Of a stretch of 64,000 bases of DNA, positions 43,160 through 51,975 are shown one piece after another (position 1 is the stretch's first letter; each line of letters starts with the position of its first letter). Source of the DNA: Paenibacillus_E sp052115445 (GTDB lineage: Bacteria > Bacillota > Bacilli > Paenibacillales > NBRC-103111); contig NZ_JBFRGR010000016.1 of assembly GCF_052115445.1 (NCBI RefSeq), positions 62,001-126,000 on the forward strand, read 5' to 3'. The position numbers and the translations under genes were made by a program. The notes below the pieces were generated by a model. That model was not told the origin of the DNA, made no database searches, and worked only from the letters and a program-made list of their open reading frames with translations.

Positions 43160-43612
43160 CTTTTCCTTGTTGCTTCTATATGTATTCATGACGAGCAACT
43201 TTTACCCAAATCTGTGTATAGTGTCTGAGGAGAGCGGACATAATATTTTATGACGGTGACGCAGTGGTGAGGTGTTGTGTCGCAGACAATTTACACAAGG
43301 GAATTTGTTATTGAATCCATATGGAGGCGAGGAGATGTGCCGCATACCACTTCCTGTAGTATCTTTACTGCAATGATGTGATGAGGTAGTTACCTAGCGA
43401 AGTAAGGTTCAAGGCAAGAGCTCCATCAATTATCGCACCGTCAAAGAGGCTGTCCGACAAGTAGATTCGTCTACTCTAGGGCAGTCTTCTTTATTTTAGA
43501 AAATGCGAAGCAATGAACTCCTCCCAATCTTTCCCTCTCCTCCATACGGACTCAAGGAAATTCTGCTTAACGAAATATATAGGCATTAACAGAAAGTATG
43601 AGGACGACAAGT
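43160..43612. other. Non-coding stretch between rpoN and NlpC/P60 gene
   Basis: About 440 bp with no supported reading frame. The only structured element is a terminator-like hairpin at 43446-43495 on the plus strand. A short transcript ending there is possible, but I see no strong promoter. Confidence 0.5.
43446..43495 (+). terminator. Orphan terminator-like hairpin (AAGTAG-core type)
   Basis: AGGCTGTCC-N3-AGTAGA, TTCG loop, TCTACT-N3-GGGCAGTCTT then CTTTATTTT. It is stable, U-tailed and on the plus strand, but no plus-strand gene lies upstream (rpoN is on the minus strand). The inner AAGTAG/CTACTT theme recurs at 51929 and 55149. Confidence 0.6.
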
Positions 43613-44650
43613 ATGAGAATTAGAAAACAACTCTTTCGAGGTGCCCATATTGCGTTATTGAGCATCATGCTGCTCCATGCAACATCAGTAAAGGCTGCGG
43701 ATAATGCGTCGCCTACTGTGTTTTTGGACGGGCTTCCACTATCCTTTCAGACACCTCCTGTGATTGAAGATGGCTATAGCCTCGTGCCGATGAGAGCTCT
43801 TTTTGAAGCGGAAGGTGCTACAATTTCATGGGATGAGAACACGCGAACAGTGACTGCTGTGAAAGATGGCACCACAGTAACTTACCAAATCGGAGAACCT
43901 TTTGCCTATAAAAATAAAGAACGTCTGGAGCTGCCCATAGCTGGCAAAATTATAGATGGCTTCACGATGATGCCATTGCGTTTTATTAGCGAGACGCTAG
44001 GTAATCTCGTGAAATGGCATGACTACTCCCGCTCGATTACAATCTCATCCATTCACGACAATGAAACCACGATCCAATATGGTGTCAATTTGCGCGACAC
44101 ACCAGTTAAAGATGACGGTACCCACATTCTTCGAATGCTTGCAAAAACCGAAAAAATCCACGTCATTCGTGAAATCAACTCGGATTGGTTAGAGGTACAA
44201 GCACAAGACGGCACCATTGGTTTCATCTCCTCTGCTCCGTTGTATTCGGATTACACGAACACGTCGATAGCGATGAAACAAGCGGATGCTTTAATTACTT
44301 TCGGATCCAAGTTTATTGGAACACCTTACGAGTTCGGGGCTGCTTCAGGGCAAACGAATACGTTCGATTGCTCGTCGTTCGTTCAATACCTTTTTAACCA
44401 TGTATTGTCGAAGGATTTGCCGCGCGTTTCCTACGATCAAGCGCTACAAGGGAAAGAAGTCGGGATTGACAACATTCGCAAAGGGGATCTCCTCTTTTTC
44501 ACCGCACGCGGACTCGATATCGGTCATGTAGGGATTTACGCAGGAAATGGTCAGATTCTTCAAACGTATTCCAAAGAGCTTGGCGTTCACTTCACAGCGT
44601 TCGATGACAAATGGAAGAAGCGTTTTGTTACGGCAAGGCGATTGTTCTAA
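43613..44650 (+). CDS. Secreted NlpC/P60 peptidoglycan hydrolase with stalk and SH3-like domains
   Basis: About 345 residues from the ATG at 43613 (GAGG upstream); another ATG at 43598 is in frame. A signal peptide (FRGAHIALLSIMLLHATSVKA) is followed by a copper-amine-oxidase-N-like stalk domain (residues ~35-150: YSLVPMRALFEAEGATISWD, MMPLRFISETLGNLVKW), an SH3-like segment, and an NlpC/P60 domain with Cys in FDCSSFVQYLF and His in IGHVGIYAGNG. The enzyme should cut D-gamma-Glu-mDAP bonds outside the cell. The stalk pairing is common in Paenibacillus. Confidence 0.92.
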   Translation: MRIRKQLFRGAHIALLSIMLLHATSVKAADNASPTVFLDGLPLSFQTPPVIEDGYSLVPMRALFEAEGATISWDENTRTVTAVKDGTTVTYQIGEPFAYKNKERLELPIAGKIIDGFTMMPLRFISETLGNLVKWHDYSRSITISSIHDNETTIQYGVNLRDTPVKDDGTHILRMLAKTEKIHVIREINSDWLEVQAQDGTIGFISSAPLYSDYTNTSIAMKQADALITFGSKFIGTPYEFGAASGQTNTFDCSSFVQYLFNHVLSKDLPRVSYDQALQGKEVGIDNIRKGDLLFFTARGLDIGHVGIYAGNGQILQTYSKELGVHFTAFDDKWKKRFVTARRLF

Positions 44651-44652
44651 GT

Positions 44653-44677
44653 AATAGCGCCCTTCAGGGGCGCTATT
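44653..44677. terminator. Terminator after the NlpC/P60 gene
   Basis: AATAGCGCCC, TTCA loop, GGGGCGCTATT immediately after the stop codon. The stem is strong; the U-run is short. Confidence 0.6.
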
Positions 44678-44791
44678 ATCCGTTCGCGAGCGGCCGCTAA
44701 AACATCGAAGCCCCAAGTTCGCCGTATGTCTATCCGAATTTTGAACCACTGACAATCCAAAAGTAATTAAATGACAATGAGCTGATCAATA

Positions 44792-45502
44792 TCAATCTTT
44801 GAACAGCTCATCTAAAATCATTTTTCTATTGTCTAGAAACCGTTTGGTAATCATATAATGGAGCGTTTCCTCGTATTGAATGTCACTGATGGGTTGATCA
44901 TCAAAAGTAAGAATCTGCGCATCGGGATATCCAAGCAGTATGGGAGAATGCGTAGCGATAATGAACTGTGCTTCCTTCTCCAAATCTTTGATAACACGCA
45001 TTAAAGCTAATTGTCTTGCTGGCGATAAAGCTGCTTCTGGTTCATCTAGAAGATAAATGGCTTTTTTCCCAAATCGATGCTTAAAAAGAGAAAGAAAAGC
45101 TTCACCGTGCGATTGCTCGTGTAAGGATCGGCCACCGTAATAGGGTAAGCTTTCAGGCATCGTATCTAAATAGCTAGCAAAGTTATAAAAAGTCTCTGCT
45201 CGGAGAAAGAAACCATTCGTAATCTTCGGCATCCAAGACAGACGTAAGTGTTCACCCAGAATGGAGTGCGCTGCTTCGACGTCATACACATTGTTTCTCC
45301 CGCCACTTGCTGTGTTAAACCCACATTGGTAGGCGATGGCTTCAAGGATCGTTGATTTGCCTGAACCATTCTCTCCGACCAGGAAAGTGACGTTCTTCTC
45401 GAAAGTAATAGAAGCCAATGATTGGATGGATGGGATGGTAAACGGATATTTCTCAGCATCGATATTCCCTTGCTTTTGAATTTCCAGTCTTCTCAGATAC
45501 AT
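44792..45502 (-). CDS. AAA-family ATPase (ABC/SMC-like, AAA_21 type)
   Basis: 236 residues. Walker A VTFLVGENGSGKSTILEAIA, Walker B KAIYLLDEPEAALSP and an H-loop IIATHSPILLG; the signature GRSLHEQSHGEAFLSLF (S-H-G-E) lies in between. The fold is that of small RecF/OLD-like single-domain ATPases. Their role is usually unknown; some are halves of defence modules, but no nuclease partner is adjacent. Start ATG at 45502. Confidence 0.88.
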   Translation of the reverse strand: MYLRRLEIQKQGNIDAEKYPFTIPSIQSLASITFEKNVTFLVGENGSGKSTILEAIAYQCGFNTASGGRNNVYDVEAAHSILGEHLRLSWMPKITNGFFLRAETFYNFASYLDTMPESLPYYGGRSLHEQSHGEAFLSLFKHRFGKKAIYLLDEPEAALSPARQLALMRVIKDLEKEAQFIIATHSPILLGYPDAQILTFDDQPISDIQYEETLHYMITKRFLDNRKMILDELFKD

Positions 45503-45654
45503 GATTGCTCAACTCCAAATGAAATTTCCAAGCCTATCTTCTATTCTACGGTTTTCTAACTCGAAGTAAAGAAATGCGGTATCCCTCTATAATTAACGTC
45601 ATAAATTATTCACAGCATTAAATATGAGCGAGACTTACAAACCAGCAAAATGGT

Positions 45655-45725
45655 TAAATAGTTTGGCATTATCGGACTATTGGTCTTCTAATACAAGGAA
45701 CCCTCGCTTTAGTTCGGAAATGTCG
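45655..45725. repeat. Dispersed intergenic repeat, family I, copy C (reverse orientation)
   Basis: On the plus strand: TAGTTTGGCATTATCGGACT + ATTGGTCTTC, and further CTTTAGTTCGGAAATGTCGA. Its reverse complement reads GACCAATAGTCCGATAATGC, closely matching copies A and B. It fills the gap between the AAA ATPase and ABC-F genes. Confidence 0.6.
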
Positions 45726-45784
45726 ACCAACCCGGTAATAGCAAAAAAGCTAAGCTACATTGAAGCAGCTCAGCCTTCATCTCC

Positions 45785-47263
45785 TTATAGCTCAATAATC
45801 TTTGTCGCTACATTATCGCAGAACTCCCTGTCATGCTCTACAAATAGAAGCGTTGGTGCATGTTCAAGCAATAGCTCTTCGATCTGCATACGCGAAATTA
45901 CATCAATAAAATTTAGCGGCTCATCCCAAATATGCAGATGTACCTTTTCGCTCAGACTTTTGGCAATCAGTACCTTTTTCTTCTGGCCGCCGCTAAAGGA
46001 AGAAATGTCTTTTTCAAATTGCACTCTTGCAAAATCCAGCTTCCTTAATATCGCCTTAAAGAGACTCTCATCAATCCCATTGTTCTTCGCGTAGTCCTTT
46101 AAATTACCATGTAAATGTGAAGTGTCCTGGGAAACATAGGATATTTGAAGTTGGCTTCCCTTCCGAAAAGTTCCTGTATAGTCGATTTGCTCACCGCAAA
46201 GCAGCTTGATTATGCTCGATTTGCCAGAACCATTTTTACCTGATAGCGCAATCCGCTCACCCTGTTCGATCGTAAAACTGACATTTTGGCATACTACTTT
46301 CTCGCCATAATGTATCGAGACATGTTCAAGCGCAGCAAGTTGGTTTTTGTGATAGGCAAGTTGCGTTATCTTGAGGTCTTCAGCACTTTCAATATTTTTG
46401 AGCAGCTTAGACCTTTCGTCGATGGCAGTTTCTTGTCTTTGCTCAATCGATTTAGAACGTTTCATCATCTTCGCAGCTTTGTGACCAATATACCCCTTAT
46501 CTACCTTGGAACCCGAATTTCTCGTACCATTCTTCATTTTCTCGACTTCATGAGACCAATTGCTCGTTCGTTTAGCCGCATCGGATAAACGTTTGATATC
46601 CTTCCTCAGCTTCTCATTCTCAGCGAGCTCATAGTGATCTTGCCTTTGCTTATTTTCCCACCAATTGGAGAAATTACCCTTTTGAATTTCAATATTGGTC
46701 TTATTAATGGATAGGATGTGGTCTACGCAATGATCCAGAAATGATCTGTCGTGAGACACTAAGATATAACCATTTTTCGTATTCAAATACTCACTGACCA
46801 GCTTTCTTGCATTCATATCGAGATGATTGGTAGGTTCATCAATTAACAAGAAGCTATTTTCCTTCAGAAATAACGCTGCTAACAATACTTTCGTTTGCTC
46901 ACCATTTGACAATGACTCGAAGGGTCGATAAAGAACGTCCTCAGTAACCTTAAGTAAGGTGAGCTCGCGCATTAATTCCCAATGTTGATAATCTGGCACA
47001 ATCGTATTGATGATATCCAGCGTTTGATCTTGTTTGTTGTTAACTTGAAATGGAAAATATTCAAAGCTGACATTCGCAGAAATATGTCCACTATATTCGT
47101 ATTTACCAAGCAACAAGTTAAGAAAAGTTGTCTTCCCTCTTCCATTTCTACCTGTGAAACCTAGTTTCCAATCGGTATCAATTTGAAAATTAACATCTTC
47201 AAATATGTTATCGTAGCTGCCCTCGTAGGCAAACGTTAAGTTTGTAACATTGATTAATGACAT
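45785..47263 (-). CDS. ABC-F ATPase, Lsa-like antibiotic-resistance (ribosome protection) type
   Basis: About 492 residues from the ATG at 47263 (AGGAGG eight bases upstream). Two ABC domains without membrane spans: GFTGRNGRGKTTFLNLLLG, LSNGEQTKVLLAAL, LLIDEPTNHLD; then ALSGKNGSGKSSIIKLL, SFSGGQKKKVLIA and a reduced IWDEPLNFID. A charged ~90-residue linker (residues ~190-290) is the interdomain arm that reaches the ribosomal PTC. The opening MSLINVTNLTFAYEGSYDNIF is diagnostic of the Lsa group (lincosamide, pleuromutilin, streptogramin A). Only 80 bp separate it from the upstream gene, so a long attenuator leader is absent. Confidence 0.92.
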   Translation of the reverse strand: MSLINVTNLTFAYEGSYDNIFEDVNFQIDTDWKLGFTGRNGRGKTTFLNLLLGKYEYSGHISANVSFEYFPFQVNNKQDQTLDIINTIVPDYQHWELMRELTLLKVTEDVLYRPFESLSNGEQTKVLLAALFLKENSFLLIDEPTNHLDMNARKLVSEYLNTKNGYILVSHDRSFLDHCVDHILSINKTNIEIQKGNFSNWWENKQRQDHYELAENEKLRKDIKRLSDAAKRTSNWSHEVEKMKNGTRNSGSKVDKGYIGHKAAKMMKRSKSIEQRQETAIDERSKLLKNIESAEDLKITQLAYHKNQLAALEHVSIHYGEKVVCQNVSFTIEQGERIALSGKNGSGKSSIIKLLCGEQIDYTGTFRKGSQLQISYVSQDTSHLHGNLKDYAKNNGIDESLFKAILRKLDFARVQFEKDISSFSGGQKKKVLIAKSLSEKVHLHIWDEPLNFIDVISRMQIEELLLEHAPTLLFVEHDREFCDNVATKIIEL

Positions 47264-47343
47264 GTTGGGATCCTCCTGTACCATGCGTGTTGCATGAATT
47301 CATCATAGCACATTAGGATTTACCAATTCGAAGGAAAGGATAA

Positions 47344-48036
47344 CTATAGATAAATTCTCCTGTCTGGCGCATTAAATCCTTTAACTAACAGCCATACAGC
47401 TAATGTCATTTCATACGCAGCCACAGGAATCGCCAAGACAGCTCCCCACGTCGAAAGCTGTGTGATGATACTGAAGATTTCTAGCAAAGCAGCAATGAAA
47501 ATAAGCGTTGCACCTGTAAGACCCATATAGGAAATAAATCGCGGAACGAGTTTGGACTTATAAAGTAAATAACTGCACATCATAGTATTAATGCCAAGCA
47601 GGAAATTCGGTCCAAGCAAAAACGTCCAGTCATGAATAGCAATCAACAACGTGCCGGAAGGTTGAAACGAAGATTCATTTGGCGAAACTGTATTTACGAA
47701 TTCCTGACTTAATGTCAATAAGGATAGCATGCTGATGATACCAATCGTAATCACGATGGCTTCCAGGAAACGGAAGCAGACATATCCTAGGGCGATGCTT
47801 TCATTATGTTTGCGTAGTAATGGAAATAGTAGAATCGACGTGCCAATCGCGGATACGACAAGTATTAGCTCAAAAATAGCGCCTAGTTTAATTTGATTAG
47901 CATGTTCTGCGCCCTGGATCAGATAATTTGCATCATTTAGAAGCGGATTATATAAAATAAGACCAATAATGGACGTTAGCGCCGCAACGATAAAAAGTAT
48001 ACCAACCATGATGGCTGTTCCACGATTTACATTCAT
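47344..48036 (-). CDS. DUF4386-family membrane protein
   Basis: 230 residues, six predicted membrane segments (AIMVGILFIVAALTSIIGLI, GAIFELILVVSAIGTSILLF, FRFLEAIVITIGIISML and others). The family has no known activity. It is often annotated as an uncharacterised integral membrane protein. It is followed by the ABC-F gene on the same strand with no terminator seen between them. Confidence 0.85.
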   Translation of the reverse strand: MNVNRGTAIMVGILFIVAALTSIIGLILYNPLLNDANYLIQGAEHANQIKLGAIFELILVVSAIGTSILLFPLLRKHNESIALGYVCFRFLEAIVITIGIISMLSLLTLSQEFVNTVSPNESSFQPSGTLLIAIHDWTFLLGPNFLLGINTMMCSYLLYKSKLVPRFISYMGLTGATLIFIAALLEIFSIITQLSTWGAVLAIPVAAYEMTLAVWLLVKGFNAPDRRIYL

Positions 48037-48090
48037 TTCATTTCCACCCTTCGTGTATCAAGATTTGAGTACTGGCCGACCCAATTGCAT

Positions 48091-48780
48091 TTAGACATAC
48101 GCCTTTTTCATCCAATCCGTAATACCAACACCTTCCGATTCATATAGCTCCTCTACAAAAGCCATTCGAAGTATGGAACCATCCTTGATCGCAATGAAGC
48201 TATCGAGTAAGGATTCAATTTCCGTAATCTCATGGCTCGTCATAATGAGTGACTGCTTTTCCAAATCCAAATAGGAAATCATTCCTTTCACAATTGCGTC
48301 TCGCACCATAGGGTCAAGGCCTGACAAGGGCTCATCCATCAGAATATACGGAACTTCTCTGGCCAAAGTTAACATGATTTTTAAGCGTCCTCGATTTCCT
48401 TTGGATAGGTTTTTTATTATCATCTGCGGTTCTAGCCGCATGAAATTCATGATTTCTATCGCTTTTCCCATGTTAAAATCGGCAAACTGCGAAGCGTGAA
48501 ATTTCATTGCTTCACCTACTGTGAAGAACGAATAATACGCACCCAGCTCGGATAAATAGGATACAACATGGCTAATTCGTCGGTCGACTTTCTGCCCTAG
48601 TACGGTGACATTCCCGTTCGTGGGATGCGCTAACCCGGAAATTAGCTTTAAAATCGTAGACTTTCCACTGCCATTCTCTCCAACGATACCAATTATTTTT
48701 CCGATAGGAAGCGAAAAGGTAAGGTTAGTGAGCACGGTCTGTTTCACATACTTTTTAGAAACATTCGTAAATTGAATCAT
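48091..48780 (-). CDS. ABC transporter ATP-binding protein (YtrB-like)
   Basis: About 229 residues from the ATG at 48780, which has AAAGGAG nine bases upstream; an ATG at 48789 overlaps the repressor gene. Walker A IVGENGSGKSTILKLISG, signature LSKGNRGRLKIML, Walker B YILMDEPLSGLDP and H-loop MTSHEITEIE. Third gene of a permease-GntR-ATPase operon, the YtrA-type antibiotic-responsive layout. It should energise the permease encoded by the first gene. Confidence 0.9.
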   Translation of the reverse strand: MIQFTNVSKKYVKQTVLTNLTFSLPIGKIIGIVGENGSGKSTILKLISGLAHPTNGNVTVLGQKVDRRISHVVSYLSELGAYYSFFTVGEAMKFHASQFADFNMGKAIEIMNFMRLEPQMIIKNLSKGNRGRLKIMLTLAREVPYILMDEPLSGLDPMVRDAIVKGMISYLDLEKQSLIMTSHEITEIESLLDSFIAIKDGSILRMAFVEELYESEGVGITDWMKKAYV

Positions 48781-48781
48781 C

Positions 48782-49159
48782 TTATTCATCTCCTTTATCC
48801 CTATTTTTCAAATGATCCTGAACTCCTGAGATAATTTCATTTGAGCTGAAACCCATTTCTTGCATAACCTGGACAAAGGTTAGGATCTGTTCATTTTTCA
48901 AATTTTCCCTTTGTTGAGTTAGATGCCCCTCTTTCTCCGTAACAAAAGTGCCATGACCTCTTCTCGTTTCCAAAATACCTTCACGCTCCAACTCGCTATA
49001 CGTACGCTGAATGGTGTTTGGGTTTACGCTATATATTAGCCCCATATCCCGAACTGAAGGCAGCTTCTCACCTAATTTCAATTCGTTACTTACAATCTGT
49101 CGTTTAATTCGATCCGCTAGCTGGAGATAAATTGGTTTTGAAGCATTAAATTCTTCCAT
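48782..49159 (-). CDS. GntR-family repressor (YtrA subfamily)
   Basis: 125 residues. The HTH (KPIYLQLADRIKRQIVSNEL, GEKLPSVRDMGLIYSVNPNT, ERRGHGTFV-like ETRRGHGTFVTEKE) is followed by a short C-terminal helical dimerisation domain, the YtrA type. YtrA repressors control ABC operons induced by wall antibiotics. It lies between permease and ATPase genes and probably binds the dyad at 49957-49972. Confidence 0.92.
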   Translation of the reverse strand: MEEFNASKPIYLQLADRIKRQIVSNELKLGEKLPSVRDMGLIYSVNPNTIQRTYSELEREGILETRRGHGTFVTEKEGHLTQQRENLKNEQILTFVQVMQEMGFSSNEIISGVQDHLKNRDKGDE

Positions 49160-49162
49160 TCC

Positions 49163-49903
49163 TTACACCTCAATTTTGTTGTCTATGATCCATGCTGTCA
49201 GTGCGAATAAGCCAATGATGATAAGGAAGTTATAGACATATTCACCTGCATACGTTTGTATCGGCGATATTGCAAATGAAGGAAAGTGATATGTGATGCC
49301 TCCCCATTTTGTCAAAACACGATAGAGTGCGGTATTTTCAAATAGGGTATTCATCCAACTTGGTACAATAACAGCAGCAATGAGGAAAAACCAACTATAG
49401 CGCCCGATTTTATTTTTGAGGTAATAGTATAAAGCCCAGAGTAGGATTACCCATATCCCAATAAGGATAGAAATCATAATCGTATGAAGAAAGATAAGTA
49501 GTCCTGAATACCATGTATCTGTCCAATACTTTTCAATTAATCTGAACTTAGGAATGATTAACAGGCCAGACATTAGATATAACATCAATAATGAAATAAC
49601 ATTCATAATTAAACTATTACCAAGCTTACTAAGCATCAATATCGATGCAGGTCGTTGATTATGCAGCCACAAATGAAGCTGATTGGCCTCTGTTTTTAAA
49701 CTGATCAATAGTGTGATCGGCATATATAAAACGTGAAAAATAACTGCCGCAACGAGGGGCAAGAATATAAATAAGGTATTCTCTGCTATCATCCCCAGAT
49801 ATAGCGTCAGTATTATTATGAGTGCATTCATGACAAGTCCTATTAAAAAAACGGACCTTATTAACCTAAAATCCTTTAAAAATAATGCTTTGTACACTCT
49901 CAT
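49163..49903 (-). CDS. ABC-2-type permease-like membrane protein
   Basis: 246 residues with about six membrane spans (FLIGLVMNALIIILTLYLG, FIFLPLVAAVIFHVLY, MISILIGIWVILLWALYYY, YSWFFLIAAVIVPSW, FLIIIGLFALTAWI). Sequence identity to known families is not obvious, but its place as first gene before a YtrA repressor and ATPase marks it as the permease of that transporter. The substrate is unknown. Confidence 0.8.
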   Translation of the reverse strand: MRVYKALFLKDFRLIRSVFLIGLVMNALIIILTLYLGMIAENTLFIFLPLVAAVIFHVLYMPITLLISLKTEANQLHLWLHNQRPASILMLSKLGNSLIMNVISLLMLYLMSGLLIIPKFRLIEKYWTDTWYSGLLIFLHTIMISILIGIWVILLWALYYYLKNKIGRYSWFFLIAAVIVPSWMNTLFENTALYRVLTKWGGITYHFPSFAISPIQTYAGEYVYNFLIIIGLFALTAWIIDNKIEV

Positions 49904-49956
49904 TCTAATCGCTCCTTTAGCATCGTAAAGATGTCACCTCAAACTAAAATTGTATT

Positions 49957-49992
49957 AATGTCATAGTACACTAATTCATTGCTACATGTAAA
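49957..49992 (-). promoter_or_regulatory. Promoter and candidate GntR operator of the YtrA-type operon
   Basis: Minus strand -35 TTTACA (plus 49987-49992), 18 bp, -10 TACTAT (plus 49963-49968). An imperfect dyad AGTGTACTATGACATT (plus 49957-49972) covers the -10, a plausible repressor site, 54 bp before the permease start. Confidence 0.5.
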
Positions 49993-50085
49993 TAGACAAA
50001 TCAATAATTACATACATTTGTTTACATTCAGTTTAAATATGTAGGTTACAATCACGTCATCAATTGTTATCTAGGAGGAATTACT

Positions 50086-51108
50086 TTGGATTCTTTGCAA
50101 AGAAAAGGAAAAGCGCAATATGGCGATTGGGCCGTTGAAGCGCAAGGACTTGTCAAAACTTTTGGAGAAAATCGCGCGGTAGATGGTGTGAATTTGAATG
50201 TGAAGGCGGGAACGATTTATGGGGTTCTAGGCCCGAATGGTGCTGGTAAAACGACGACAATCAATATGCTGGCAACCCTTCTTAAACCTGATGCAGGTTC
50301 AGCCAAAATCTTCGGCTACGATGTTGTGAAAGAGTCACAGATCGTTCGTCAATTGATCGGGGTGACCGGACAATACGCATCCGTCGATGAATCGTTAAGC
50401 GCAACGGAGAACTTAATCATTTTCTCACGTCTTCTCGGGCTAAGCCGTAAAGAAGCACGCCAAAAGTCAGAGGAATTACTCGAAGAATTCGGGTTAACCG
50501 AAGCTGCTAAGCGTCCGTTGAAGAATTTCTCTGGTGGGATGAGACGTCGTCTAGATCTCGCCGCGAGTCTTATTGCGCAGCCTCCACTCATCTTCTTAGA
50601 CGAACCGACGACGGGGTTAGATCCACGTACACGTTCCCAGATGTGGGATACAATCCGCCGACTAGTCGACACCGGATCAACGATATTGCTTACAACGCAA
50701 TACCTAGATGAGGCAGACCAACTCGCTGACCGAATCGCCGTCATCGATCGTGGGCGCGTCGTCGCCGAAGGAACTGTAGATGAACTTAAAGCTTCTGTCG
50801 GTACCTCATCCTTGCAGCTTAGTGTTCAAAATCCATCCGATATTGAACAAGCTCGCAGAACAGTTGAGCAAGTTCTCAAAGTAGCTTCAACTGTTGTTGC
50901 TGGCAAGATATCCGCTCCGATGGCGAACGCTGATCGAGTAACGGATCTACTTATCTCCCTGCGTGAATCAGGCATTCACTTAGCTGAGATGAGTGTACAG
51001 AAGCCGACGTTGGATGAAGTGTTTTTAACCATTACAGGTCATGGCGTACAAGAGAACAATGCAGAGACACCTACTGCAACAAGTAATAAACAGGAGGCAA
51101 GAGTATGA
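50086..51108 (+). CDS. Daunorubicin-resistance-type ABC exporter ATPase (DrrA-like)
   Basis: 340 residues from a TTG that follows AGGAGGAATTACT. Walker A GVLGPNGAGKTTTINMLATL, signature NFSGGMRRRLDLAAS, Walker B PPLIFLDEPTTGLDPRTRSQ, H-loop LLTTQYLDEADQL, and the DrrA-type C-terminal domain ending KPTLDEVFLTITGH. It energises export through the permease encoded next; the ATGA overlap implies coupled translation. Divergent from the YtrA-type operon. Confidence 0.94.
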   Translation: MDSLQRKGKAQYGDWAVEAQGLVKTFGENRAVDGVNLNVKAGTIYGVLGPNGAGKTTTINMLATLLKPDAGSAKIFGYDVVKESQIVRQLIGVTGQYASVDESLSATENLIIFSRLLGLSRKEARQKSEELLEEFGLTEAAKRPLKNFSGGMRRRLDLAASLIAQPPLIFLDEPTTGLDPRTRSQMWDTIRRLVDTGSTILLTTQYLDEADQLADRIAVIDRGRVVAEGTVDELKASVGTSSLQLSVQNPSDIEQARRTVEQVLKVASTVVAGKISAPMANADRVTDLLISLRESGIHLAEMSVQKPTLDEVFLTITGHGVQENNAETPTATSNKQEARV

Positions 51109-51917
51109 GTACATCGATTAAACCCGTTTCGGAACGGCATCTGAAAAACCACACAAGCTTCCGCCAGTCCATACGTAATTCGCTTACGATGGCCTATCGG
51201 GGTTTGCTGAAGATCCGACGTACACCAGAGCAATTGTTCGATGTCACGCTTCAACCGATCATTTTCACACTGATGTTTACTTATATTTTCGGTGGAGCCA
51301 TCTCAGGTGATGTCGTAAGTTATTTACCCGTTATTATTCCAGGTATTCTTGTACAGACTGTGATAACGACCTCCATCGTGACCGGCGTTCAGCTGCGAGA
51401 AGACATGGATAAAGGCGTCTTCGACCGATTCAAATCATTGCCAATCGCACGTATAGCCCCGCTTGCTGGCGCCTTGTTGGCCGATACCATCCGGTATACC
51501 ATTGCAACGGTACTAACGTTCTCCATGGGATTCATCATGGGATACCGACCTGAAGGCGGCTTGGCCAATGTTGCGATCGCTGCCTTGCTTGTCATTTTCT
51601 GCTCATGGGCGATTAGCTGGATTTTTGCTTTCTTTGGCGTCATTGCTCGCACAGCATCCAGTGTTCAAGGGATCTCAATGCTGGTCCTGTTTCCGCTAAC
51701 GTTCTTATCTAACGCTTTCGTACCGGTTGATACGATGCCTAACTGGCTTCAATGGTTTGTTAAAATCAATCCGATCTCACACCTCGTCTCTGCCGTTCGT
51801 CAGCTTGCGAATCAAGGTACGGTAGGCTGGGATCTCACCATTTCACTGTTCGGAGCTATCGTCATTGTGGCTATCTTTGCACCGATTACGGTTATTGCTT
51901 ATATGCGCCGTACGTAG
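51105..51917 (+). CDS. ABC-2 permease of drug exporter (DrrB-like)
   Basis: 270 residues, six membrane segments. RRTPEQLFDVTLQPIIFTLM, YLPVIIPGILVQTVI, DMDKGVFDRFKSLPIAR, and ISMLVLFPLTFLSNAFVPV with MPNWLQWFVKINPISHLV are standard DrrB/ABC-2 motifs. It forms an exporter with the preceding ATPase, probably for a hydrophobic antibiotic or lipid. Confidence 0.93.
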   Translation: MSTSIKPVSERHLKNHTSFRQSIRNSLTMAYRGLLKIRRTPEQLFDVTLQPIIFTLMFTYIFGGAISGDVVSYLPVIIPGILVQTVITTSIVTGVQLREDMDKGVFDRFKSLPIARIAPLAGALLADTIRYTIATVLTFSMGFIMGYRPEGGLANVAIAALLVIFCSWAISWIFAFFGVIARTASSVQGISMLVLFPLTFLSNAFVPVDTMPNWLQWFVKINPISHLVSAVRQLANQGTVGWDLTISLFGAIVIVAIFAPITVIAYMRRT

Positions 51918-51928
51918 CATTCCAATAG

Positions 51929-51975
51929 AAAAAGGCTGTTCTCAAGTAGGATATCTACTGAGATCAGCCTTTTTT
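51929..51975. terminator. Bidirectional terminator (AAGTAG-core hairpin)
   Basis: AAAAAGGCTG-TTCTCA-AGTAG, loop GATAT, CTACT-GAGAT-CAGCCTTTTTT. It ends the exporter operon and, on the other strand, the MDR gene (it reaches that gene's stop). Confidence 0.88.

Noticed and set aside
44792..45502. AAA ATPase as half of an OLD/Gabija-like defence pair
   Set aside because: No nuclease, helicase or TOPRIM gene is adjacent; the neighbours are a wall hydrolase and an ABC-F protein.
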